53,552 nucleotides of DNA, from the NCBI GenBank assembly GCA_000158155.1, contig DS999405.1:1238166-1291717 (forward strand). Reading direction: 5' to 3'. The stretch comes from a gamma proteobacterium NOR5-3. Lineage in GTDB: Bacteria; Pseudomonadota; Gammaproteobacteria; Pseudomonadales; Halieaceae. The notes below the pieces were generated by a model. The model did not search any database, was not told where the DNA came from, and saw only the letters and a program-made list of their open reading frames with translations. Shown here one piece after another: positions 26,535 to 34,709 of this stretch (position 1 is its first letter; each line of letters starts with the position of its first letter). The position numbers were made by a program, and so were the translations under genes.

Positions 26535-28123
26535 CAGTTGCTATCTTCCCTGCCCAGCCGCGGAAAGAGCCCCTGGGGCCGGCGCTGAAGAAACAGGATC
26601 AGCGCAACCAGCAAGAGTATCTTTGCGAGCACCGCGCCGGTCGCAGGCTCAAGGACCTTGTTGGCAACGCCCAGAGAAAATGCGGCCACCAGCGTGCCCC
26701 AGAGATTTCCCACGCCACCAAACACCACCACAAGAAAGGAATCTATGATGTACGCCTGACCCAGGTTTGGCCCTACGTTAGTCAGTTGAGATAAGGCTAC
26801 ACCGGCCACCCCTGCCACCCCGGATCCCAGAGCAAAAGTAAGGGCGTCCACTCGTGCACTGCGCACACCCAGCGCTCTTGCCATGGCCCGATTCTGCGCC
26901 ACAGCACGCACCTGCAATCCCAATCGGGTGTAGCGCATGAGCGCAAGTAAACCGGCGAAGACCATAAGCGAAAACACTAAAATCGCCATGCGGTTGTAGG
27001 TTAGTGAAAGACCCTGCGTCACTTCCCAGGCACCGCTCAACCATTCGGGTGTGAGTACCGATCGGTTCAAGGGCGAGAAAATGGATCGCACAGCCTGCTG
27101 CAGAATCAGGCTAATGCCAAATGTTGCCAGCAGGGTTTCCAGGGGGCGCCCATAAAGGAACCGTATAACACCGCGCTCAATTACCAGGCCCACCGCAGCA
27201 GAGACCAAAAACGCTGCGGGTATCGCCAGGAGCAGAGCGATGCCCGGCTGTCCCGGTAACATTTGCTGCAAGACCCAGGTGGTGTAGGCGCCCAGCATAA
27301 TCAGCTCGCCATGCGCCATGTTGATCACCCCCATGACACCAAAGGTGATTGCCAATCCTACCGCGGACAACAGCAGCACCGAACCCAGACTCAGACCAAA
27401 GAACAGCGACTCGAGCCGGCTCAGCCATAGCAATCGATTCTCTGCCAAAAACAAAAGCCGCGCCGCTTCGTTTCGAATCATCTCAGGCAGATCATCGCGG
27501 TCGCCAAGGGTCACCAGCGAAGCACGTACCACCGGGTCCACACGGCCCCGTAATGTCAGCAATGCGGCCTGTATGGTCGCCGGATCACTCCCCGCCAGCG
27601 CTTGCAGCGCTAAACCGATCGCGATCTGCTCCTGCAAATAGGGAACAGGCTCCAGAGATTCTCTGGCAGCAAGAGCTTTGAGCGCCGTGTCAGTTGGCGC
27701 GGCGAGAATCTCAGCGATAGCCGCACCGCGCTGCTGCTCATCATTGGAAGACAGGCGAGCAATAGACTGCAGACTCTGGAGCTCTGAGCGCAGGTTGTTG
27801 TCGATAGCAATGCGCCGGACGTCTCGCCGGCCTGCACTCCCGAGATCTTCGCCGGTGAGCACATCACGCAGGAGATACCGCGCACCGTCCCGCTGAGCGA
27901 TAACCACAGACGAGTTACGCCGATCGAGATAAAGCCCGCCTCGCGCAAAGGCATCAAACACCCGGTCGGATATTTCGTCGCCACTCGCAGCGATCTGCTC
28001 CAGGAGTTCACGCTTCTCCTGGGCATCAGCGGCCCCCAGAGCGTCAACCCAATCACGCAAAGACTCTGCCTGCACCGGGAGTGTAAGCAGCAGACTAAGC
28101 GCTAGTGAGCGCAGTATCAGCAT
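26534..28123 (-). CDS. urtB: Urea ABC transporter permease UrtB
   Basis: A 529-residue LivH-type permease with the long extra N-terminal region typical of UrtB. A signal-like segment (MLILRSLALSLLLTLPVQA) is followed by an extracytoplasmic domain of about 200 residues with HEAT-like helices (GSDPATIQAALLTLRGRVDPVVRASLV). About eight membrane helices follow, starting near residue 245 (FFGLSLGSVLLLSAVGLAITFGVMGVINMAHGELIMLGAY). The motif VMGVINMAHGELIMLG and GTLVAAFSLGVANKVLEP are family markers. It follows urtA by 54 bp. Confidence 0.95.
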   Translation of the reverse strand: MLILRSLALSLLLTLPVQAESLRDWVDALGAADAQEKRELLEQIAASGDEISDRVFDAFARGGLYLDRRNSSVVIAQRDGARYLLRDVLTGEDLGSAGRRDVRRIAIDNNLRSELQSLQSIARLSSNDEQQRGAAIAEILAAPTDTALKALAARESLEPVPYLQEQIAIGLALQALAGSDPATIQAALLTLRGRVDPVVRASLVTLGDRDDLPEMIRNEAARLLFLAENRLLWLSRLESLFFGLSLGSVLLLSAVGLAITFGVMGVINMAHGELIMLGAYTTWVLQQMLPGQPGIALLLAIPAAFLVSAAVGLVIERGVIRFLYGRPLETLLATFGISLILQQAVRSIFSPLNRSVLTPEWLSGAWEVTQGLSLTYNRMAILVFSLMVFAGLLALMRYTRLGLQVRAVAQNRAMARALGVRSARVDALTFALGSGVAGVAGVALSQLTNVGPNLGQAYIIDSFLVVVFGGVGNLWGTLVAAFSLGVANKVLEPATGAVLAKILLLVALILFLQRRPQGLFPRLGREDSN

Positions 28124-28177
28124 GACCGTGACAAGCCCCGGGTGTCGACGCGCAGCATAGAAAACTGCAGACAGGAC

Positions 28178-29491
28178 CTAGTCGCCACCGTCCGCCAGAC
28201 AGCGCTTCTCCTGCTGCTGATAATTACCGCAACGCAACGGCGCACGCCAATCCGCCACAAGATCTCTGGATCCCGGCAGATAGTCAGACCAGGCGTCCCC
28301 CGCTACAGTCTCTGGCGTTTGCCAAACCACCTGAAACTGACCGTCATCGAGAATCTCGCCGATGAGCACAGGCTTGGTGATGTGGTGGTTCGCCTGCATC
28401 GTCGCCATGCCGCCGGACAAATTAGGCACGCTTACACCCACGATGGCATCCTGCACCGCGTTCGAGTCGGTACTTCCCGCCGCTTCCACGGCTTTCGCCC
28501 ACATATTGAAACCGATGTAATGCGCCTCCATAGGATCATTGGTGACGCGATCGTCATCGCCGATAAACGCAAGCCACTGGTCGATAAAATCAAAGTTGGC
28601 GTCGTCCTCCACACTCATAAAGTAATTCCACGCTGCCAGATGACCCACCAGGGGCGCGGTATCAATACCTGAAAGCTCTTCTTCGCCCACGGAAAATGCG
28701 ATGACCGGAATCTCCGTAGCGCTCACGCCCTGATTAGCCAGCTCTTTATAGAAGGGCACGTTCGCATCACCGTTCACCGTAGAAACCACCGCGGTTTTGG
28801 CCCCGGTGCTACCGAAACGCTTGATCTCGGCTACGATGCTCTGCCAGTCCGAGTGCCCAAAGGGCGTGTAATTCACGAGTATGTCCTCGTTCGCTACGCC
28901 TTTTTGCTCAAGATAAGCCTGCAAAATCTTGTTGGTGGTCCGGGGATAGACGTAATCGGTCCCCGCCAGCACCCAACGCTGTACACCCTGGGACATCAAA
29001 TAGTCGACCGCGGGAATCGCCTGCTGGTTGGGCGCAGCACCGGTGTAGAACACGTTACGGGACGACTCTTCGCCCTCATATTGCACCGGGTAAAAGAGCA
29101 AGCCATTAAGCTCTTCAAACACTGGCAGCACTGATTTGCGTGACACCGAAGTCCAACAACCAAAGACTACGTCGACCTTTTCCCGCACCAGTAACTCTCG
29201 AGCCTTCTCGGCGAAGAGCGGCCAGTCCGATGCAGGATCCACCACTACAGCCTCCAGCAGCCGTCCCAGAAGCCCACCTCTGGCGTTCTGCTGCTCAACC
29301 AGCATAAGCACAGTATCTTTAAGCGTCGTCTCGCTAATGGCCATGGTGCCCGATAAGGAATGCAGCACGCCCACCTTAATGGGCTGAAGATCCTGGCTGC
29401 GGGCATTGAATGAGGCCAGGCAGAGCAGTAGCCCCACAGTCAGACAGTGAGTGCCAGACGGCGCAAAAAACTTGCGAAGGTACAAATTCAT
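28178..29491 (-). CDS. urtA: Urea ABC transporter substrate-binding protein UrtA
   Basis: Periplasmic urea-binding protein, about 437 residues including a signal peptide (MNLYLRKFFAPSG, then hydrophobic CLTVGLLLCLASF, cleavage near NARSQD). Mature UrtA hallmarks are visible: IKVGVLHSLSGTMAISE, VVDPASDWPLFAEKARELL, DVVFGCWTSVSRKSVLP, LFYPVQYEGEESS, and YTGAAPNQQAIPAVDYL. The ATG at 29491 has GGAG nine bases upstream; an open frame to 29563 lacks a matching signal sequence. It is the first gene of urtABCDE and is preceded by a sigma-54 promoter and an NtrC-type site. No urease gene lies in this window, so the urea must be used by enzymes encoded elsewhere. Confidence 0.96.
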   Translation of the reverse strand: MNLYLRKFFAPSGTHCLTVGLLLCLASFNARSQDLQPIKVGVLHSLSGTMAISETTLKDTVLMLVEQQNARGGLLGRLLEAVVVDPASDWPLFAEKARELLVREKVDVVFGCWTSVSRKSVLPVFEELNGLLFYPVQYEGEESSRNVFYTGAAPNQQAIPAVDYLMSQGVQRWVLAGTDYVYPRTTNKILQAYLEQKGVANEDILVNYTPFGHSDWQSIVAEIKRFGSTGAKTAVVSTVNGDANVPFYKELANQGVSATEIPVIAFSVGEEELSGIDTAPLVGHLAAWNYFMSVEDDANFDFIDQWLAFIGDDDRVTNDPMEAHYIGFNMWAKAVEAAGSTDSNAVQDAIVGVSVPNLSGGMATMQANHHITKPVLIGEILDDGQFQVVWQTPETVAGDAWSDYLPGSRDLVADWRAPLRCGNYQQQEKRCLADGGD

Positions 29492-29533
29492 TAACGGTGT
29501 CTCCGTGCAATTTCCAACGTATCCGCAACGCAC

Positions 29534-29549
29534 TGCAAGAGCCGAGCCA
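29534..29549 (-). promoter_or_regulatory. Sigma-54 promoter of urtABCDE
   Basis: On the minus strand TGGCTCGGCTCTTGCA matches 15 of 16 positions of the sigma-54 consensus TGGCACG-N4-TTGCW, with the essential GG and GC separated by ten bases. The predicted transcription start is near 29523, giving a leader of about 32 nt before urtA. Sigma-54 control is well known for nitrogen-scavenging operons. Confidence 0.75.
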
Positions 29550-29630
29550 CCGATGGTGGGCACCAGGCGCTAAGGTTGCGGAGCAAAACCCACCGGGCGC
29601 GCACCAGCGCGAAGCAACAAAGCATGGCTA

Positions 29631-29647
29631 TGCACAAAATTAGTGCA
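29631..29647. promoter_or_regulatory. NtrC-type enhancer site upstream of urtA
   Basis: TGCACAAAATTAGTGCA is a perfect TGCAC-N7-GTGCA palindrome, the spacing of the NtrC consensus (TGCACY-N4-TGGTGCA class). Its centre is about 116 bp upstream of the predicted urtA transcription start, a normal enhancer distance. An AGTGCACT palindrome at 29650-29657 may be part of a second, degenerate site. Confidence 0.7.
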
Positions 29648-29656
29648 GAAAGTGCA

Positions 29657-30460
29657 CTACAGAGGACTGGTCTCAAGGGGGTATTGCCCGCGTCGAGCAT
29701 CCACAAACTCAGCCACGGATGCCGACACCGCCGCGGCCTGATAATCTGCAAGCACCTGATCTCTCACGCGCTCGAAAGCGAGCAGGACTGGCTGTTGACG
29801 CCGCTCAACGCGAAAGTAGTGCCAGCCGTCGGGCGATGGATAGGGGCCCTGCCAATCTTGCACAGGCAGTTGTTCGAGCACGTCCAACAGGGACTGTCCA
29901 AACAAGCCCCGAATCATACTCACTCCGTAATCGGGAAAGTCCTTACCCTGCCAGGGAACATCATCGCCGATGACATCGCCTTGATTCAGCTGTTCTCTAA
30001 GTTGCTCGGGAGTTTGTGGCGCATCGCGAAGCAGCCGCTGACTAAAGCTGATGGTTGCCTCGCTGTAGTAGCGATCCATATTATCCGTATAAAAATTGAC
30101 CAGGTCTTTGCCTGAAGGCTCCGGAATCTCACCCGTCACCTGCTGTTGCATTAACTCGATAACCAATTCGCGGATACTGGGATCGCTCTGGTAGAGCTCC
30201 CGGCTGAGTCCCTCGCGAAACAGCACCTCCCGCTGATAGTAATCGTCGACAATCCGCTGAACATCATCGGCATCCGCTGATCGACCGGTGAGCATTTCCC
30301 ATTCGCTGACCAACAATGCCTGAGCACCGCTACTGAGTACTACCGGCGCTGTCTTATCTTTTTGCAACATGCCAAAGACTACAAAAAGCAAAGCTCCCAA
30401 TGCGAAAAAGCCCAGCACCGGGTCCCGAAGCAAACGCCCCCATGGATCTCGCTCATTCAC
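29657..30460 (-). CDS. Membrane-anchored parvulin-type peptidyl-prolyl isomerase
   Basis: About 267 residues. An N-terminal Arg-rich stretch (NERDPWGRLLRD) precedes a single membrane helix (PVLGFFALGALLFVVFGML, residues 15-33), so the rest should face the periplasm. A SurA/PpiC-like helical region follows (VDDYYQREVLFREGLSRELYQSDP, then IRELVIELMQQQV). The parvulin-like domain runs from about residue 135 to 225 (ISFSQRLLRD, GDDVPWQGKDFPDYGVSMIRGLFGQSLLDVLEQLPVQDWQGPYPSPDGWHYFRVER). The start is uncertain: GTG at 30460 is used here, TTG at 30469 is possible, and neither has a clear ribosome binding site. It is 34 bp after the exported ureohydrolase, presumably cotranscribed, and may help that enzyme fold outside the cytoplasm (inference). 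Confidence 0.8.
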   Translation of the reverse strand: MNERDPWGRLLRDPVLGFFALGALLFVVFGMLQKDKTAPVVLSSGAQALLVSEWEMLTGRSADADDVQRIVDDYYQREVLFREGLSRELYQSDPSIRELVIELMQQQVTGEIPEPSGKDLVNFYTDNMDRYYSEATISFSQRLLRDAPQTPEQLREQLNQGDVIGDDVPWQGKDFPDYGVSMIRGLFGQSLLDVLEQLPVQDWQGPYPSPDGWHYFRVERRQQPVLLAFERVRDQVLADYQAAAVSASVAEFVDARRGQYPLETSPL

Positions 30461-30494
30461 GGCGCACAAAGCCGCTGAGAAAAGGCGCTTTCAC

Positions 30495-31964
30495 CTAGGG
30501 CCTGGGTCGTCCGTACCCGGGATCGATCTCTTCCGCATCGCCGGCCTCGAGTCCGCGCTCGCCCGCTTTCGGCTGCTGATCCTCGGTAGACAACTCCGAA
30601 AGATAGGCGCCATCTGTGATGCCGGTTTTACGCATAGCGATGCCGGTCAGGCAGGCGTGCATTATGTAGTTGGCATTCAGGGCCGAGCGGTAGGTGTTGT
30701 CCAGCAGCGGATCAAGCTCCACAATTTCAAAGCCGATCATTTCGCTCTCCGTGCACAGTGCGCGCACAATAGGAATCGCCTCACGCATGGTGAGTCCGCC
30801 GGGAACCGGCGTTCCGGTACCGGGAACAAAAGCAGGGTCCAGCACGTCCACATCAAAGGAAATAAACAGCTTCTCGGTGCCTTCGCGCGCCTCGCGAAGC
30901 GCATCTTCCATGACCTGCCTCCAGCCTTTCTTCTCCACCTCGGCCATGGGGTGATAGCGCATTCCGTTGTTGCGCATCCACTCAAAGCCCCAGGCTCCGG
31001 GCCAGGGGCCACGTAAACCCACCTGAATAAAGTTTTCTGCTTTTACGTGACCTTCCTTGATCGCACGGTACACCGGCTGCCCGTGGGTAATGTAGTGCGC
31101 CTGCCCTTTGCCCGCGTCAAAGTGAGAGTCGAAGTGCACAACGCCAAAGCTGCCCTTGCCATGCACATCGGCAAGTCCCGCAATATCCGGATACTCCAAT
31201 GAGTGATCGCCACCCACGATAAAGGGTATGGCGCCAGTCGCTGCAATTTCTGCGATTCGCTCGCGCACGTGATGCACGCTGATTTCTGTACTCATATTGT
31301 CGATGGCGATATCACCATAATCCACGATACTCAGCACTTTGCTGGGATTTACCATGGTCGCCATATCGTTACCGCCGTGGTAGTAGCCAGTGCGCATAGC
31401 CTGAGGCCCAAAGCGCTGACCGCGGTAGTAGGTACCCATATCCAGCGGCGCACCGACGATAGCCACCTCGACATCGCCGGCAACCAAATCCTCGGGATAG
31501 ATGGCAACCGGCGCGCCCGCAAAAGTTTGTATTCCACTCCGCTGTCCGTTTGCGTAGTAACTCAGATTAATCGGACCAGGCTCACGCTGGGTCGCCAGGG
31601 CTTTGGGATTCATGAGCTTCCAGCCATTGAAATCCTCTGCCTCGATATTCAGAGGTATAGCAGCCATGTCGGTGTCCGGGTTGAACTTGCTCGCATCTTC
31701 CAGGTACTGCATGGCGTCCACAAAAGCCTCAACCTCGGCTGCGGTCTTGCCCCGAAGACGTATAAACAACTTTTCCCAGGTACCGGCAAAGCCCTCACCC
31801 TCCTCCATGAGGTACTCACGCTTCTCGGCCGGCAAAGCATCCACCGCGCTTTGCAGCTCGTCGGGAATTTGCGGCGGTGGCGAATCATCCTCCGCCATGA
31901 GCGAAGCAGTACCCAGAGACAGGAGCAATGTAGCAACAAGCGCAGATTTTTGGGGGTGCATCAT
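30495..31964 (-). CDS. Exported ureohydrolase (arginase/agmatinase/guanidinase superfamily)
   Basis: Predicted to hydrolyse a guanidino compound to urea plus an amine. All six binuclear-metal ligands are present: His254 (GGDHS), Asp279, His281 and Asp283 (VVHFDSHFDAG), Asp371 and Asp373 (SFDVDVLDPAF), followed by VPGTGTPVPGGLTMREA. At 489 residues it is far longer than a typical agmatinase (about 300). It has a signal peptide (MMHPQKSALVATLLLSLGTA, cleavage near SLMA-EDD) and an extra N-terminal region up to about residue 160. Known agmatinases and arginases are cytoplasmic, so export is odd. AAGGA precedes the ATG. It has its own sigma-54 promoter and lies upstream of the urea importer genes. 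The substrate (agmatine, guanidine, guanidinobutyrate or other) cannot be read from the sequence. Confidence 0.88.
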   Translation of the reverse strand: MMHPQKSALVATLLLSLGTASLMAEDDSPPPQIPDELQSAVDALPAEKREYLMEEGEGFAGTWEKLFIRLRGKTAAEVEAFVDAMQYLEDASKFNPDTDMAAIPLNIEAEDFNGWKLMNPKALATQREPGPINLSYYANGQRSGIQTFAGAPVAIYPEDLVAGDVEVAIVGAPLDMGTYYRGQRFGPQAMRTGYYHGGNDMATMVNPSKVLSIVDYGDIAIDNMSTEISVHHVRERIAEIAATGAIPFIVGGDHSLEYPDIAGLADVHGKGSFGVVHFDSHFDAGKGQAHYITHGQPVYRAIKEGHVKAENFIQVGLRGPWPGAWGFEWMRNNGMRYHPMAEVEKKGWRQVMEDALREAREGTEKLFISFDVDVLDPAFVPGTGTPVPGGLTMREAIPIVRALCTESEMIGFEIVELDPLLDNTYRSALNANYIMHACLTGIAMRKTGITDGAYLSELSTEDQQPKAGERGLEAGDAEEIDPGYGRPRP

Positions 31965-32040
31965 GTGTAGGTCCTTAATTCGGAAGGTGCAAAACTTCGA
32001 TGACGGCCAGTGTCACGGCAAACATAGTTGCGCTTAATGC

Positions 32041-32056
32041 AGCAATTAACGTGCCC
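32041..32056 (-). promoter_or_regulatory. Sigma-54 promoter of the ureohydrolase operon
   Basis: Read on the minus strand, GGGCACGTTAATTGCT matches 15 of 16 positions of TGGCACG-N4-TTGCW, differing only in the first T. Transcription should begin near 32030, leaving about 66 nt of leader before the ureohydrolase ATG. No convincing NtrC palindrome was found upstream; the region soon enters the 3' end of dinB. Confidence 0.75.
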
Positions 32057-32136
32057 GGTCTCCATATTTTTGAGATCCGAAGTTCCAGTGCCTGATGATG
32101 CCCGGACACCGTGCCACAACATCCACTATCGGGGCG

Positions 32137-33258
32137 TCAAAAAGCCAGGGACTCCTGTACCGGACTCGGCTCCGCGACAACGCCCGGGTTCAGAGAACCT
32201 GCGGCCTGCGGCGCTTCAAGTCCGGACAGGGTCAGCCCCAATAACCGCACCCCTTTGGGCACGGGCAGCAAGGCTTCCAATAACTCCCGGGACAGGCGCT
32301 CAAAGTCAGCGCGGGTCTCTACCGGAGGGCTTACCGAGCGCGCCCGGGTGATCTGCTGAAAGTCAGCGTACTTCACCTTTAGCGTGACTGTCCTTCCCAG
32401 GCTGCGATGGCGGTCGATACGCTCCCAGACAATATCAATAATGTGCTCCAGCGCTTTACGTAAATCTTCATCAAGGAGTAAATCCTCAGCGTAAGTACGC
32501 TCCCCCCCAATGGACTTGCGCTGTCGATCAGGGCGCACCGGACGATAGTCTTCACCGCGACTCGCGCGGTATAAATACTGGGCCGACTTGCCAAAATGCT
32601 GCTCTAAAAAATGCAGGGACTGTGCGCGGATATCCGCCCCGCTGTGAATTCCCAGCGTCGACATACGCTCCGCTGTGCGGGGACCTACGCCATAAAATCG
32701 TCGCGCTGGTAGTGCCGCCACAAAATCGGCGCCCTCCCCGGGACGCACCACAAATACACCATCGGGTTTGTTTTGATCCGACGCCACCTTGGCAATAAAT
32801 TTGTTGTAGCTCACCCCCGCGCTGGCCGTCAAACACAGCTCGTCGCGAATATCCCGCCGGATGGCCTCTGCAATAGCGGTAGCACTGCCCATCCCTGCGG
32901 TGTCGGCGGTGACATCCAGATAGGCTTCATCGAGGGACAAGGGCTCAATCAGGTCGGTGTAGCGGGCAAAGATCTCGTGCAGCTGCCTCGAGACTGATCG
33001 ATAAACATCAAAACGAGGCTTTACAAACAACAGCTGGGGACAGCGGCGTCTGGCAGTAACGCCCGGCATGGCAGATTTCACGCCAAACTTGCGCGCTTCA
33101 TAACTGGCCGCTGCCACAACACCCCGTTTGGCCGAGCCCCCGACGGCAAGCGGCTTGCCCCGCAAAGCGGGATCATCTCGCTGTTCCACACTTGCATAGA
33201 ATGCATCCATGTCTACATGGATAATCTTGCGTGTGCTGGGAGGCGTGTCATGACTCAT
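32137..33258 (-). CDS. dinB: DNA polymerase IV (Y-family)
   Basis: Error-prone translesion polymerase. About 373 residues from the chosen start. Palm-domain signatures are IIHVDMDAFYASVEQRDDP at the N-terminus and SLDEAYLDVT, providing the three catalytic acidic residues, plus GVSYNKFIAKVASDQNKPDG. Helix-hairpin-helix segments (FYGVGPRTAERMSTLGI) and the little-finger domain (VTLKVKYADFQQITRA) follow. The C-terminus ends in QESLAF, resembling a beta-clamp-binding peptide. ATG at 33258 (MSHDTPP) fits the family; an open frame to 33309 adds an unrelated N-terminus. The ribosome binding site is weak, and I saw no clear LexA box in the upstream 140 bp. Confidence 0.95.
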   Translation of the reverse strand: MSHDTPPSTRKIIHVDMDAFYASVEQRDDPALRGKPLAVGGSAKRGVVAAASYEARKFGVKSAMPGVTARRRCPQLLFVKPRFDVYRSVSRQLHEIFARYTDLIEPLSLDEAYLDVTADTAGMGSATAIAEAIRRDIRDELCLTASAGVSYNKFIAKVASDQNKPDGVFVVRPGEGADFVAALPARRFYGVGPRTAERMSTLGIHSGADIRAQSLHFLEQHFGKSAQYLYRASRGEDYRPVRPDRQRKSIGGERTYAEDLLLDEDLRKALEHIIDIVWERIDRHRSLGRTVTLKVKYADFQQITRARSVSPPVETRADFERLSRELLEALLPVPKGVRLLGLTLSGLEAPQAAGSLNPGVVAEPSPVQESLAF

Positions 33259-33402
33259 TGAGACGATACTAGAAAGCTCAAGGGCATCCGGCAAGCACCC
33301 ACTAACCATCTCGCATTACCCCGGACAAATGTCCCTAACAATTGCCATGAGCGGTGGCTTCACGCATCCTAGGCACCTTAGTCGCGCTACAGTCCTGAAC
33401 CT

Positions 33403-34641
33403 ATGAATCAAAGCCTCGAGACACTTGAGCTATGGCTGGCCCAGTGGATGGGCAATGCCTTTTGGGTAGACATTGCATCCCGGGCGGGCGCGCTTATTCT
33501 CGTGTCCTTGATGGTTTGGGTAATCTGGCGATTACTCGATCGCTGGCGAAAAAGCGTGCATCGCTGGATCGATGCGGAGGGCTCCGGGGCCCGCGCGCTC
33601 ACCGTGCAAGACCAACAGATTTTTACCGAGCGGGAGCTGGCGAGAGCTCTGCACAGTCTTGTTAACGGCGTGTGGCGACTACTGAGAGCCATACTGCTCA
33701 TCAGTTGGTTGAACCTGGTGTTCACGCAGTTTGCCTGGAGCCGGGATCTTGCCGTTAACACTATCGGCTTTGTTTTCGCACAACTGGGTGTGATTGCTAC
33801 CGAAGTCCTGAACTACCTTCCCAATCTCTTCATTATCGGCATCATCGTGTTAATTGCCCGGCTGGTGATTCGCGCGACCCGGGGTATCTTCGAAGGCATT
33901 CGTCTGGAGCGCATCACCCTGCCCGGATTCTATCCCGACTGGGCAGAAACCAGTTTTGGACTATCACGGCTACTGATCATCGCTATTACTCTGGTCATCG
34001 TGTTTCCCTACCTCCCGGGATCGAGCAGCCCTGCTTTTCAGGGCTTATCCATCTTCTTCGGGGTACTCGTTTCATTGGGATCGACATCGGCGGTGGCCAA
34101 CGTCATGTCCGGCATTGTCATCACCTACACCCGGGGATTTAAGATCGGCGACCGCGTACGTATCGCCGATACCGAAGGTGACGTGATTGAACGCAGCGCT
34201 TTTGTGACCCGCATCCGGACGCCAAAAAACGAGGAAGTCTCCGTACCTAACGCCATGGTCATGAACAACCACATCGTCAACTTCAGCGCCCAGGCAAAGG
34301 AAACTGGCGTACTGCTTCACACGACGGTGACCATAGGCTACGACGTCGCCTGGACGCGTGTGCATCAACTACTATGTGAGGCGGCCAGTGCCACCACACA
34401 GGTACTGGAGGATCCCCCACCCTTTGTGCTGCAAACCAGCCTGGACGACAACTATGTCGCCTACGAACTCAATGCCTACATCCGAAATCCCTCGGCCAAG
34501 CAACAGATAGCCTCAGAGATGCACGCGCACATTCAGGACCTTTTTCGAGACCATAAGATTGAAATTCTATCGCCCCACTATCGTGCGAACCGTGACGGGT
34601 CGACAATCGCGATCCCAGCGCCTCTGGAAGGTAGCAACTGA
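33403..34641 (+). CDS. MscS-family mechanosensitive ion channel
   Basis: A 412-residue small-conductance-type channel with five hydrophobic segments (about residues 20-45, 85-110, 122-155, 185-210, 220-250). The pore and beta-domain sequence GVLVSLGSTSAVANVMSGIVITYTRGFKIGDRVRIADTEGDV is diagnostic, followed by VSVPNAMVMNNHIVNFS. It is longer at the N-terminus than E. coli MscS (286), having two extra helices. It would release solutes on hypo-osmotic shock. Single gene, divergent from dinB. Confidence 0.92.
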   Translation: MNQSLETLELWLAQWMGNAFWVDIASRAGALILVSLMVWVIWRLLDRWRKSVHRWIDAEGSGARALTVQDQQIFTERELARALHSLVNGVWRLLRAILLISWLNLVFTQFAWSRDLAVNTIGFVFAQLGVIATEVLNYLPNLFIIGIIVLIARLVIRATRGIFEGIRLERITLPGFYPDWAETSFGLSRLLIIAITLVIVFPYLPGSSSPAFQGLSIFFGVLVSLGSTSAVANVMSGIVITYTRGFKIGDRVRIADTEGDVIERSAFVTRIRTPKNEEVSVPNAMVMNNHIVNFSAQAKETGVLLHTTVTIGYDVAWTRVHQLLCEAASATTQVLEDPPPFVLQTSLDDNYVAYELNAYIRNPSAKQQIASEMHAHIQDLFRDHKIEILSPHYRANRDGSTIAIPAPLEGSN

Positions 34642-34709
34642 TCCACAACCGAGTTAGCCTGCGTAGCGGTCACAACTGCCCCTTGTTCATCACCCCATGG
34701 AGACACTGA

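Noticed and set aside
32247-32262. GCACC-CCTTT-GGGCAC inside dinB as an NtrC enhancer for the ureohydrolase promoter
   Set aside because: The right half does not match GTGCA in register, it is about 225 bp from the predicted start, and it lies in coding sequence where the pattern is explained by codons.
32028-32351. Plus-strand frame over the dinB 3' end and the ureohydrolase promoter
   Set aside because: It crosses the end of a well-conserved gene and a sigma-54 promoter, and has no recognisable domain.
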